Below, piece after piece: positions 34,014-41,799 of a DNA stretch of 64,000 bases. Both the position numbers and the translations under genes were made by a program. Source of the DNA: CF-118 sp035934385. Lineage in GTDB: Bacteria > Chloroflexota > Dormibacteria > Dormibacterales > Dormibacteraceae. The notes beneath the pieces are model-generated. The model had not been told where the DNA came from. It saw only the letters and a list, made by a program, of their open reading frames with translations, and did no database searches. The stretch spans positions 1 through 64,000 of the forward strand of contig DASYXY010000066.1 in NCBI GenBank assembly GCA_035934385.1, given 5' to 3'. The number at the start of each line of letters is the position of its first letter. Position 1 is the first letter of the stretch.

Positions 34014-35603
34014 CTACGGCAACGCGTAATAGCGAAGTGAGAGGACGTGCAACGTACCCGACGCACCGTTCATGTAGAAGCCGGGTGACGCCGGCCCGGT
34101 CGCCTTTGTCTCCGAGCCTTCGCCGACCTTCTTGCCATTGAGGTAGAGCGTGACCGTGCCCGAGGTCACAACGGCCGCGATGTCGGCGGTGGTCGCGTGC
34201 TGCAGGCCCGGCACCGGGATCGAGGCGGTCATCTCCTGGTCGTTGCCGCTGTATGGCGAAAGGACAAGCGTCATGGTCTCGCCCGTGATGTCTATGTGCA
34301 GGTCCACCTCGGCCTGCTCGTTATTGCCTGCGCCGATCAGCTGCCAGTTGAGCGCGAAGTCGCTGCCGGTGTCCGCCTTGAGGACGAAGTCCGCCACGTA
34401 GTTCTTGAGAGAGGGTCCGTCGAAGCCGGCGCTGATGCCCGCGCCGCTCTTGAGGATGTGAAAGTCGATGGATCCACCGGGATACGCGATCGACATCGAC
34501 TGCGCGGGATCGGGCGACGGCTCGGTACCGCCTGACCAGGCCGTCGAGTTGAGCTTCAGGTTGTAGATGAGCGAGCCGTGGGCGGGTTCGGCGCCGGACC
34601 GCCCGTTGCTGGTGGTGCCGCCCGGGTGCGCGCCGGACAGATACAGGGCGACGCTCACGGTCGCAAGCACCACGACCAAGGCCAACGCAGCGGCCGTCTG
34701 CCAAGGGGTCAGAAACCGGCGCGTGAACGGCGTCGGCCGCTGGACTCGGTGCGGCATGGTCGGCGCGGCGATCACTGGCGCGGTCTCGGTCTCGGTCTCG
34801 ATCGCTTTGACGAGCTCGCCGCAGGTCGCAAAGCGCTGGGCGGGATCCTTGGCCAGGGCCCGCAGGAGCGCTTGCTCGACGCCTTCGGAGAGGTTCTGAT
34901 TGACCGAGCGCGGCATCGGCAGCGGCGACTGGATCTGCTCCAGCATCACGGCCGCCGGCGTTTCGGCCTCGTAGGGCACATGGCCGGTCAGCGCCTCGAA
35001 CGCGACCACTCCGAGGGAGTACTGATCTGACGCGGGGCTGGCGTCCTTGCCTGCGCACTGCTCGGGCGACATGTACTCGGGCGTCCCGACCACCATGTCG
35101 ATGCGCGTGAGCCGCTCGCCTGTCGGCGCCATCATCCTCGCCAGTCCGAAGTCGCCAAGGATGGCCGCGCCTTCCTTGTTGATGAGGATGTTCGACGGCT
35201 TCACATCGCGGTGCAGCACACCTTGCCTGTGCGCGTAGTCGAGCGCCGAAGCGATGGCGCCCAGAACCTCGACGGTGCGCTGCACGCCGAGGGGCTTGCC
35301 GAGCTCCGCGGCGAGCGTCCCGCCCTCGACGAACTCCGTGACGATGTACAGCTGGTCCTCGAACTCACCGTGGTCGTAGACCGCGAGGATGCTGGGATGA
35401 CGCAGCTTGGCTATCGCCACCGCCTCGCGCCGGAAACGTTCGCGGAACTGCGGATCCTCGGCGAGGACCTCAGGCAGCACCTTGAGGGCGACCATCCGCT
35501 CCAGGGCCGGCTGGTAGGCCTTGAACACCGTCGCCATCCCGCCCCGCCCGATCTGCTCGACGACCTGGTACGGGCCGATCTGCACGCCTGGCGCCAGCTT
35601 CAT
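34014..35603 (-). CDS. Membrane Ser/Thr protein kinase with extracellular beta-sandwich domain
   Basis: 529 residues. Kinase domain 12-270: G-loop IGRGGMATV, K41, HRDVKPSN with catalytic D133, DFG 151-153 and GTPEYMSPE. One TM helix at about 302-323 is followed by a 200-residue extracellular domain resembling a concanavalin-like/LamG-type sandwich (DFHILKSG, YVADFVLKADTGSDF, VTLYLNGKKVGEG), suggesting glycan or polymer sensing. The start at 35603 has no Shine-Dalgarno (the upstream bases read CCTTCCTCC), but TATCCT is 8 nt before it. Confidence 0.92.
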   Translation of the reverse strand: MKLAPGVQIGPYQVVEQIGRGGMATVFKAYQPALERMVALKVLPEVLAEDPQFRERFRREAVAIAKLRHPSILAVYDHGEFEDQLYIVTEFVEGGTLAAELGKPLGVQRTVEVLGAIASALDYAHRQGVLHRDVKPSNILINKEGAAILGDFGLARMMAPTGERLTRIDMVVGTPEYMSPEQCAGKDASPASDQYSLGVVAFEALTGHVPYEAETPAAVMLEQIQSPLPMPRSVNQNLSEGVEQALLRALAKDPAQRFATCGELVKAIETETETAPVIAAPTMPHRVQRPTPFTRRFLTPWQTAAALALVVVLATVSVALYLSGAHPGGTTSNGRSGAEPAHGSLIYNLKLNSTAWSGGTEPSPDPAQSMSIAYPGGSIDFHILKSGAGISAGFDGPSLKNYVADFVLKADTGSDFALNWQLIGAGNNEQAEVDLHIDITGETMTLVLSPYSGNDQEMTASIPVPGLQHATTADIAAVVTSGTVTLYLNGKKVGEGSETKATGPASPGFYMNGASGTLHVLSLRYYALP

Positions 35604-35611
35604 GTGGAGGA

Positions 35612-35617
35612 AGGATA
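35612..35617 (-). promoter_or_regulatory. -10 element of the kinase gene (leaderless)
   Basis: TATCCT on the minus strand, 8 nt before the ATG at 35603. The sequence between is the reverse of a Shine-Dalgarno, which supports leaderless translation. Confidence 0.5.
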
Positions 35618-35655
35618 TCGGCGACAAATCGATCGACGAGGGTGAAAATGCGCCT

Positions 35656-35880
35656 ATGGGCGCCTCGAAGCGCCGTCGCCGGCCGTCAGGCAACAAGCGA
35701 TCGGGATCGCCACCGGACCACGCAGACGACCCGCCCCACCACCTGCCGTTCGGACACCACCAGGAGGACTCGGACGGAGAGAGCCCGCACAACTCTCTCC
35801 AGGACGCGTTCGAGCACTTCTTCGCCGGCCTGGGCGATGTCCTTGGCAGGCCAGACGAAGACGACGACGATCGGGGCTAG
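35656..35880 (+). CDS. Small charged hypothetical protein, 74 aa
   Basis: Begins with Lys/Arg-rich KRRRR, has a His/Asp-rich centre (DHADDPPHHLPFGHHQEDSD) and an acidic tail after a short amphipathic helix DAFEHFFAGLGDVLG. The start is 52 bp from the divergent kinase start. Composition is plausible for a real small protein but there is no family match; the evidence is mainly the clean frame filling the space. Confidence 0.4.
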   Translation: MGASKRRRRPSGNKRSGSPPDHADDPPHHLPFGHHQEDSDGESPHNSLQDAFEHFFAGLGDVLGRPDEDDDDRG

Positions 35881-35889
35881 ATCAAGCCC

Positions 35890-36039
35890 TCAGCCGAGGT
35901 GCACCGAGCCGATCAGCTGGGCCAGCACCAGCAACGCCAGCCCGACCGCGATCAGGTCCGTCTTGCGCCACTTCCATCCGATCGCCGCCAACACGAAAAC
36001 GATGAACGCAAGAATGAGAACGAGCGTGCTCAAGTTCAT
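35890..36039 (-). CDS. Small two-TM membrane protein, 49 aa
   Basis: Sequence pattern: hydrophobic helix (about residues 4-21), a WKWRKTD turn, and a second helix (about 28-46). Such hairpins are typical of small membrane proteins. Its start codon is 9 bp from the divergent amidohydrolase GTG. No Shine-Dalgarno is visible. Function unknown. Confidence 0.6.
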   Translation of the reverse strand: MNLSTLVLILAFIVFVLAAIGWKWRKTDLIAVGLALLVLAQLIGSVHLG

Positions 36040-36048
36040 GAGCCAATT

Positions 36049-37020
36049 GTGAACCGGAAAATCGACTCTTTTGCGCACATCTTGCCGCGCTACTACCTGG
36101 ACCGCCTCGAACGCCAACTCGAGCGCGCCATGGCCCCGTCGCAGCTGCGCTACTACCGGGAAGGCGTGTTCGGCTACGACGCGGCCCTCACAGATCTGGA
36201 CGCCCGGTGGCGCAGCCTCGAACCGTTCGGCGACTACGTCCAGGTGCTCGTGCTGGGTGTCCCGCCGATCGAGGAGGTGGGACCCCCAACGATCGCCGCC
36301 GACTTCGCCGCGATGGCCAACGATGAGATGGCGGCCCTCGTCGCCGCCCACCCTGATCGCTTCGTCGGCTTCGTCGCCGCGCTGCCCCTCAACGACGCCG
36401 ACGCTTCCCTGCGCGAGCTCGATCGCGCGGTCAAGGACCTTGGCGCACTGGGTGCTCAGGTGTTCTCCAACGTGCTGGGCGTGCCGCTCGACGACCCGCG
36501 GCTTGAACCGGTCTTCGCCCGGCTCGAGGCCCTCGACCGGCCGGCATGGCTTCACCCAACCCGCAAAGCGGACCCCGACTACGGGCTGTGGTGGTCCCTG
36601 GGCTGGCCGTACGAGACGGCTGCGGCCCTGTCGCGACTCGTGTACTCAGGGCTGATGGAGCGCCACCCGAACCTGAAGGTCATCGCCCATCACGGCGGCG
36701 GCATGGTGCCCCACTTCTCCGCCCGGCTCGCGATGGGTCCCGGCTACCGCCAGGTGAAGGATCGCCTGCCGCGCCCGCCCCTCGATTACTTCCACCGCTT
36801 CTTCGCCGACACCGCGCTTTTCGGGGCGCCGCATGCGGTGCAGTGCGTCCTGGATTTCTTCAGCCCGGACCACGTCCTGTTCGGGACGGATATGCCGCTG
36901 GGTCCGCCCGACGCCGTGCAGCGCACGATCGACGACATCGATGCGAGCACTCTCACCCCGGCGAAGCGCGAAGCGGTCTTCGCCGGCAACGGCATGACCC
37001 TGTTTCGGCTCGGGACATAA
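36049..37020 (+). CDS. Amidohydrolase 2 family (ACMSD-like) TIM-barrel protein
   Basis: 323 residues. Metal-site landmarks of the decarboxylase-type amidohydrolases: H169 (LHPTR), H214/H215 (AHHGGGM) and D281 (LFGTDMPLG). At the N-terminal HxH, where ACMSD has DIHSHILP, this protein has DSFAHILP: F8 replaces the first His and only H10 remains. Some decarboxylases in the family also vary here, so activity is possible but altered. GTG start at 36049 chosen because the barrel begins immediately and the divergent small gene starts 9 bp away. Confidence 0.85.
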   Translation: MNRKIDSFAHILPRYYLDRLERQLERAMAPSQLRYYREGVFGYDAALTDLDARWRSLEPFGDYVQVLVLGVPPIEEVGPPTIAADFAAMANDEMAALVAAHPDRFVGFVAALPLNDADASLRELDRAVKDLGALGAQVFSNVLGVPLDDPRLEPVFARLEALDRPAWLHPTRKADPDYGLWWSLGWPYETAAALSRLVYSGLMERHPNLKVIAHHGGGMVPHFSARLAMGPGYRQVKDRLPRPPLDYFHRFFADTALFGAPHAVQCVLDFFSPDHVLFGTDMPLGPPDAVQRTIDDIDASTLTPAKREAVFAGNGMTLFRLGT

Positions 37021-37021
37021 T
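37016..37021 (+). promoter_or_regulatory. -10 element of the LysR gene (leaderless)
   Basis: CATAAT ends 6 nt before the LysR ATG; part of it is the amidohydrolase stop codon. Same hexamer and spacing as at ilvE. Confidence 0.55.
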
Positions 37022-37027
37022 CCCGAG

Positions 37028-37954
37028 ATGGAGCTGCGGCAGCTGAGGGCGTTCGTCGAAGTTGCTGCTCAGGGACACTTCGGCCGCGCGGCGAAGCGGC
37101 TGCACCTCACCCAGCCGGCACTCACGCAGCGCATCCAGGCGCTCGAGCACGAACTGGGGCTGAACCTGTTCGAGCGCAGCGCGCGGGAGGTGAGGCTCAC
37201 CCGCGCGGGCAGGGTGCTGCTGCCGCACGCCGAAGGCCTGGTCGAGGCGGAGGACGCGACGCTGCGCGACCTGAAGGACTACGCGTCTGGAGTCGTCGGA
37301 CGGGTGCGATTCGCATACTTGGCCGCGGGCGACGTGTCGCTTGCGGGGTCGATCATCACCGCGTACCGCGAGAGCTTGCCGCGGGTCGAGCTCGAGACAT
37401 CGGCGGCGTCATCCGGCGTCAACCTGCAGCGACTCGTGGACCACGAGACTGACGCATCCATGGCGCTCATGACCAGCGATCGTCCGGCGCACCTCGCATC
37501 GCGGCCGATCAGACGTGAGGAGATTCTGCTCGCGATGCGGCCCGACCACCGCCTCGCGCGCATGGAGCGAATTCCCATTGCGGAACTGCGAGGCGAACCT
37601 CTCGCAGTGCCGCCTGCCGCCGTGAACCCACACCTGGTCAGGGCGCTCGATCGATGGCTTGTGTCGCGCACAGGCGCACCGCTCAACGTCGTCTCCGAGG
37701 ATCCGACCGACCTGGCGCTGGAGACCGTGGCCAAGCCGGGCGTGGCGGCAGCGCTGGTGCCGCGCAGCTATGTAGGGAGCCAGGCACCATCGGGCCTGGC
37801 TTACCGTTCTTTGCGCCCGGCGCCGCTGGCCGAGCTTGCGATCGCCTCTCGCGAGGATGACCCGTCGCCGACGCTGGCCAACCTCCTGCGCGTGGTCGAC
37901 GAAGTCTCCCCCTTCGATCCGCAGGGCGTGCCCGACGACGGTGAGCTCATCTGA
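37028..37954 (+). CDS. LysR family transcriptional regulator
   Basis: 308 residues: N-terminal winged helix (MELRQLRAFVEVAAQGHFGRAAKRLHLTQPALTQRIQALEHELG) and a periplasmic-binding-protein-like ligand domain from about residue 90. Not divergent from a metabolic gene, which is unusual for LysR, but it lies 7 bp after the amidohydrolase, its most likely target by proximity. Confidence 0.93.
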   Translation: MELRQLRAFVEVAAQGHFGRAAKRLHLTQPALTQRIQALEHELGLNLFERSAREVRLTRAGRVLLPHAEGLVEAEDATLRDLKDYASGVVGRVRFAYLAAGDVSLAGSIITAYRESLPRVELETSAASSGVNLQRLVDHETDASMALMTSDRPAHLASRPIRREEILLAMRPDHRLARMERIPIAELRGEPLAVPPAAVNPHLVRALDRWLVSRTGAPLNVVSEDPTDLALETVAKPGVAAALVPRSYVGSQAPSGLAYRSLRPAPLAELAIASREDDPSPTLANLLRVVDEVSPFDPQGVPDDGELI

Positions 37955-38047
37955 TTCGCCGGCCGTATCGCTGCATCACTTTTCTGCAACTGAGCCCAGG
38001 TGCATCGGAGGACGACACATACTCGAGAACGAACCTGGGGGGAACCA

Positions 38048-38308
38048 TTGCTTGTGTCGCGGACGTCCGATTCGGATCCGTCCTTCGTCCTGGCTGTCGA
38101 GCATCTCGACTCCGCCCGCGACCACCTGATGACCGCAGCGTGCAACTTGAAGGGTTTTGCGTTTCCCGATTACGTGGGCCTTCCAGAGGCGGCCCTTATC
38201 GACGAGGTCTCCGACCTTGCATTCAGAGCCTCGCTGCTGGCGGACCTGGTCGCCGGCTTCATCGCCGCTGCGCCGTCGGATGGAATCCCACCTTCGGCTG
38301 ACAGCTGA
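38048..38308 (+). CDS. Hypothetical protein, 86 aa
   Basis: TTG start preceded by a G-run (GGGGGGA at about 38038) acting as Shine-Dalgarno. Helical soluble protein with LAVEHLDSARDHLMTAA and ALIDEVSDLAFRASLLADLVA. No family recognised. Confidence 0.5.
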   Translation: MLVSRTSDSDPSFVLAVEHLDSARDHLMTAACNLKGFAFPDYVGLPEAALIDEVSDLAFRASLLADLVAGFIAAAPSDGIPPSADS

Positions 38309-38350
38309 CCGCGCTGGCTTCTGTCATCCGCGCCTGATAGGTTGTCAGCC

Positions 38351-38719
38351 ATGGCTGCTGACGCATCCAGGCGCATCGACCAGCACATCAAGTCGCTGGG
38401 CGACTGGCGCGGCGAGATGATGGCCAGGCTGCGCCGCATCATCATTTCGACCGAGCCGAGCCTCACCGAGGAGTTGAAGTGGGGCACGCCGGTCTTCATT
38501 TCCAACGGCAACGTGGTCGCGATCGGAGCCCTCAAGGAGGGCGTGAAGATCAACTTCTTCAAAGGTGCGAGCCTGGCCGACCCGCATCACCTTTTCAACG
38601 GGGGCCTGGACGCCAAGACGTCACGGTCGATCGATCTGAAGAAAGGCGATCGCGTCAACGAACCCGCGCTGAAAGAGCTGGTGCGCGCGGCGGTGGCGAA
38701 GAACGGCGGCAAGCGCTAG
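38351..38719 (+). CDS. DUF1801 (YdhG-like) protein
   Basis: 122 residues. DUF1801 pattern: helix with LGDWRGEMMARLRRII, then EELKWGTPVFISNGNVVAIGALKEGVKINFF. Members adopt a small SufE/iron-chaperone-like fold of uncertain role. ATG at 38351 is preferred to an upstream TTG. Confidence 0.82.
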   Translation: MAADASRRIDQHIKSLGDWRGEMMARLRRIIISTEPSLTEELKWGTPVFISNGNVVAIGALKEGVKINFFKGASLADPHHLFNGGLDAKTSRSIDLKKGDRVNEPALKELVRAAVAKNGGKR

Positions 38720-38734
38720 CCCGGCGAGATCGGT

Positions 38735-39568
38735 CTACTTCCTCGCGACATAAACGACCATGCGATCGTCCCCCGTTGCGGGGCGTCCGGAGTAGCCTCC
38801 TTCAACCCTGACGTCGCGAAAGCCGGCTTCGTCCAGCATCAGCAACGGCTCCTGGACGAAGTAGAGGCTCTCATGGAGCTGGTAGGTCTCCTCTTTGACG
38901 ACCTCGCCGCCATGCCACAGACGAATGCGCGCATGCAACGTCAGGCGCTGCTCCAGCGGATCGAGGTCAGAACGCCTGCCGAGCCATTCGACCTCGTCGC
39001 CGTCGGCGAACTTGCGGCGCTCACCCTCCGTCTGCCACTCGCCGGGACCGCTCTCCCGGTGTCCGGGAAGCCAGCGCTGCCACCTGCTTTCCTCTTCCTC
39101 CGCGTAGGGCAGGTAATGGTTTGCGATCAGCAGCGTTCCCCCCGGCTCCAGGTGCCGGTGGGCTCGAGGCAGTGTGTGTCGATCGTGGTCGCGGCGTCCG
39201 CCGATGCCAAATGAACCGCACATGATGATGGTCCGATAGATTCGTCCGAGGTCGAGCTCATGCATAGGCTCGACTGAGAGCCGGCACGTGAGCCCGGCTT
39301 TCGTCACCTTGGCGGCTGTCATAGCGATCATGTCCGCCGAGATGTCCGAACCATCGATATCGACGCCATCCGCCAGGAGCGGCAGAAGGATGCGGCCGGT
39401 TCCGCATCCGAGGTCGAGAACGGGCTCGCCAGAGGTGCGTAGCGCATTGCGAAAGTAGGCGATCTCGTCGGGTTCGGCCTCGGTGAACTCGGCCCACCAA
39501 CGCGCGATCAGGCCGTGGTGCCAGGTCCCGGAATCGGCGTGAAGGATCGCGTCGTCCGAGGCACCCAC
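38735..39568 (-). CDS. Class I SAM-dependent methyltransferase
   Basis: 277 residues. SAM motif I VLDLGCGTGRILLPL, motif II region DGSDIS and post-motif HLEPGGTLLIANHYLP. C-terminal beta segment as in ubiquinone/menaquinone-type methyltransferases; substrate unknown. GTG start with CACAAT 6 nt upstream (39580-39575), the leaderless pattern. Confidence 0.88.
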   Translation of the reverse strand: MGASDDAILHADSGTWHHGLIARWWAEFTEAEPDEIAYFRNALRTSGEPVLDLGCGTGRILLPLLADGVDIDGSDISADMIAMTAAKVTKAGLTCRLSVEPMHELDLGRIYRTIIMCGSFGIGGRRDHDRHTLPRAHRHLEPGGTLLIANHYLPYAEEEESRWQRWLPGHRESGPGEWQTEGERRKFADGDEVEWLGRRSDLDPLEQRLTLHARIRLWHGGEVVKEETYQLHESLYFVQEPLLMLDEAGFRDVRVEGGYSGRPATGDDRMVVYVARK

Positions 39569-39619
39569 GGGCGGATTGTGCTCCCAAAACTGCTGTCAAC
39601 CGATGTCTCTTTTAAGGTG

Positions 39620-40387
39620 TCAGATCTTCCGGGCGCGCCAGATCTCCTCGGCCGGCCATTGCCTCGCCCACTCGGCTGGCACGTACGAGTAATGGGGGTG
39701 GTCCGTGGCAGTGTCAGCTGCGAACAACTCGATCAGATCGATTACCTGGAATCCGCTCTTGGTTAGCAGGTGAAACATGTCGCCGTGACCGAGCTGAAAA
39801 TCCACCTCTCCGGTATCGGCCCACCGCAGTTTGCTCATGCCCCGCTGCGGTCGCTGCAGCTCCCTTCGGATCTGCCCTTCATCCGGCATGCACAAGATGG
39901 ACAGGGTGGAGTTGCGCATGAACACGAGTTGACCGCCTGGTCTGAGGAGTCGAGCAGCCTCGGGAATCCATAGCGTCGGGTCACACCAGATCGAGGCACC
40001 GTATTCGGACAGCGCCACGTCGAAGGTTGCGTCCGGCAGCGGCACGGCCTCGGCGTTGGCCTCGACTAGCTCCAACCCGAGTCCAGTCTCCTCATTGAGT
40101 CGCGCAGCGGTCGCTAATTGCGCCGGCGTGACGTCGACGCCAACTACACGCCGTGCACCGCGCCGCTTCAGCCATGCGGCGAAGTACGCCGTGCCGCATC
40201 CGAGTTCGATGACGTCTTTGCCGGCAACGTCAGGTAGTGCGCGCACGTCGTCTTCGGGCGCCTTGAAAACGCCCCAGGTAATGGTGTCGCTGGTCCAGCT
40301 CGCTCGCGCGCTCGCGTCGGTGTGCTGCGCATTTATCTGCGTCCAGTGCGCCTGGTTGCTCAGCACGTAGTCGGGAACATCGGGCAT
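39620..40387 (-). CDS. Class I SAM-dependent methyltransferase
   Basis: 255 residues. Motif I VIELGCGTAYFAAWLKRRG, acidic motif VVGVDVTPAQL and ARLLRPGGQLVFM. Different subfamily from the neighbouring methyltransferase (begins NQAHWTQINAQH with a Trp-rich N-terminus). Substrate unknown. CATAAT 8 nt before the ATG. Confidence 0.88.
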   Translation of the reverse strand: MPDVPDYVLSNQAHWTQINAQHTDASARASWTSDTITWGVFKAPEDDVRALPDVAGKDVIELGCGTAYFAAWLKRRGARRVVGVDVTPAQLATAARLNEETGLGLELVEANAEAVPLPDATFDVALSEYGASIWCDPTLWIPEAARLLRPGGQLVFMRNSTLSILCMPDEGQIRRELQRPQRGMSKLRWADTGEVDFQLGHGDMFHLLTKSGFQVIDLIELFAADTATDHPHYSYVPAEWARQWPAEEIWRARKI

Positions 40388-40395
40388 TGGACGGG

Positions 40396-40401
40396 ATTAT
40401 G
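40396..40401 (-). promoter_or_regulatory. -10 element of the methyltransferase gene (leaderless)
   Basis: CATAAT on the minus strand, 8 nt before the ATG at 40387; no Shine-Dalgarno between. Confidence 0.55.
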
Positions 40402-40446
40402 CGGTCGTCGAAGACCGTTACGACCGGGTGACAACGGAGGCCTCAA

Positions 40447-40881
40447 CTAGACGGCTCTCGCCGCCACCACCTTAGTCAACGACGATCCCGAGTAGACGAT
40501 GACGCACAATCCGCGGCCGAAGTAGGACGAGGGAACCTGGATCGTTCCCGCGCCGTTGGCCCCCACGACAAGGGTCTGAAGCACAGTGATGTGGAAGCTG
40601 GCCGAGCCGCTGCAGCGTGAATGCAGGTGGGTCGGATAGATGCCGGCCCGCAGTCCGGTGAAGGTCACGGGTACGGTGTTGACTGCGGCAGCGGATTTGA
40701 ACGCGGGCTCCGACGCGCTCACGGCCAAGGGTGCGTGACTCGGCGACAAGGCGGACCTCGTCTCTGGCTGCGAATGCGCCACGGCTGTGGGTGCGGGCGA
40801 GCACGCCACCAGCCAGATCACGGGCAACAGCAGCAGCGCTCTAATCGTGCTCCGGCCGATCAGCCGCGCAATGCGGGCCAT
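40447..40881 (-). CDS. Small secreted lipoprotein
   Basis: 144 residues. Arg-rich n-region, hydrophobic core ALLLLPVIWLVAC with C27 as lipidation site, Ser/Ala/Pro-rich linker, then a small beta domain (VPVTFTGLRAGIYPTHLHSRC ... VPSSYFGRGLCVIVYSG) with two Cys that could form a disulphide. The domain recalls small superoxide dismutase/CHRD-like sandwiches with a HxH, but the match is too weak to name. Confidence 0.7.
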   Translation of the reverse strand: MARIARLIGRSTIRALLLLPVIWLVACSPAPTAVAHSQPETRSALSPSHAPLAVSASEPAFKSAAAVNTVPVTFTGLRAGIYPTHLHSRCSGSASFHITVLQTLVVGANGAGTIQVPSSYFGRGLCVIVYSGSSLTKVVAARAV

Positions 40882-40892
40882 GATGCAGGTAG

Positions 40893-40909
40893 GTAACCGT
40901 CCGGGTTAC
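40893..40909. promoter_or_regulatory. Perfect 6-bp inverted repeat between tRNA-Sec and lipoprotein gene
   Basis: GTAACC (40893-40898) and GGTTAC (40904-40909) around a 5-nt loop. No T-run follows on the minus strand, so it could be an operator of the lipoprotein gene or a weak hairpin ending the tRNA transcript. Confidence 0.35.
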
Positions 40910-40922
40910 ATCCCGCCGATCC

Positions 40923-41022
40923 TGGCGGGGATGGATGGGAATCGAACCCACCCAGGACGCGTCATCGGCGCCCCGCAGACGGTTTTGAAGACCGCGGGCG
41001 GCACCAGCCGCCGAACATCCCC
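40923..41022 (-). tRNA. selC: tRNA-Sec (selenocysteine), anticodon UCA
   Basis: 100 nt including an encoded 3' GCCA. Acceptor GGGGATG pairs with CATCCCC. The D arm is the 6-bp stem GGCGGC/GCCGCC with a 4-nt loop TGGT, diagnostic for tRNA-Sec. Anticodon loop CTTCAAA carries TCA (plus-strand 40986-40988) to read UGA. A long variable arm GGGCGC/GCGTCC follows. T arm GTGGG-TTCGATT-CCCAT gives about 13 bp of acceptor plus T stacking, as required by SelA/SelB. This implies selenoprotein synthesis in the organism. No sel gene lies in the window. Confidence 0.95.
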
Positions 41023-41117
41023 GGTCGGCCAATCGTAGGCCGCGACGATCGCTGCCTAGAAGGGGACTCCCGCCAGGTGGCTTACCGCGTGTAGAGGCCG
41101 CTCTGGCGGCGTCTGCT

Positions 41118-41447
41118 TTAGATCAGCGCCTCGAGCTTGGCCTTCAGGTCGCCCTTCATGTTCGGGCGATAACCAACGGTCCGCTCCGCGGGCTTGCCGT
41201 TCTTGAAGATGATCACGGTCGGGATCGACATGATCCCGAGCTGCATCGGAGTCGCCGGGTTCTGATCGATGTCCATCTTCATGACCTTGATCTTGTCGCC
41301 CAGCTCCCCGTGGATCTGCTCAACGATTGGAGCGATCATGCGGCACGGACCGCACCAGGTCGCCCAGAAGTCGACAAGCACCGGCTTGTCCGCTTTCAGG
41401 ACCGCTGTGTCGAAGTCGTTGTCTGTAACCGTCTGAATGTCTGCCAT
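41118..41447 (-). CDS. trxA: Thioredoxin
   Basis: 109-residue cytosolic disulphide reductase with active site WCGPC (C32, C35), cis-Pro loop SIPTVIIF and the usual length. ATG at 41447 has GAGAGGG closely upstream, which favours it over the TTG one codon earlier. Last gene of the minus-strand run that begins at rpsF; 9 bp after fmdB. Confidence 0.96.
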   Translation of the reverse strand: MADIQTVTDNDFDTAVLKADKPVLVDFWATWCGPCRMIAPIVEQIHGELGDKIKVMKMDIDQNPATPMQLGIMSIPTVIIFKNGKPAERTVGYRPNMKGDLKAKLEALI

Positions 41448-41456
41448 CAAACCCTC

Positions 41457-41783
41457 TCAATCAGTAGAACTTGACTCGGACGCCTTCGATTCCGACTTGC
41501 TCTCGGGCTTGGTCGAGGATTCGGCGGCGGGCTTGCTGTCGGAGCCTGAGGAGCTGTCGGAGTCGCTCTTGGCCCCGTTGCTGGAGGCTGCGGACGCAGC
41601 CTTGCCTCCCTTGTAGTCGGTGCTGTAGTAGCCGCTGCCCTTGTAGACGACACCGGCCGGATAGACGATCTTCGCCAGCTGGCCGGAGCACTTCGGACAG
41701 GTCTGGAGCTGGGCGTCCGACATCTTCTGCAGGACCTCGAACTCGTGTCCGCAGCTCCTGCATCGGTATCCGTAAATGGGCAT
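41457..41783 (-). CDS. FmdB family zinc ribbon protein
   Basis: 108 residues. N-terminal FmdB ribbon: MPIYGYRCRSCGHEFEVLQK then CPKCSGQLAKIVYPAGVVYKGSGYY, giving two CxxC pairs. The last 45 residues are a low-complexity Ser/Lys/Glu/Asp tail, common in this family. A regulatory role was proposed for some members; function here unknown. TATAGT lies 15 nt before the ATG, so an internal promoter is possible. Confidence 0.92.
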   Translation of the reverse strand: MPIYGYRCRSCGHEFEVLQKMSDAQLQTCPKCSGQLAKIVYPAGVVYKGSGYYSTDYKGGKAASAASSNGAKSDSDSSSGSDSKPAAESSTKPESKSESKASESSSTD

Positions 41784-41799
41784 CTCTTGGGGTTTCCTA

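Noticed and set aside
40388..41117. A selenoprotein with in-frame UGA next to tRNA-Sec
   Set aside because: Neighbouring genes (lipoprotein, methyltransferases, thioredoxin, FmdB) are full length without an interrupting UGA; thioredoxin has WCGPC with ordinary Cys codons.
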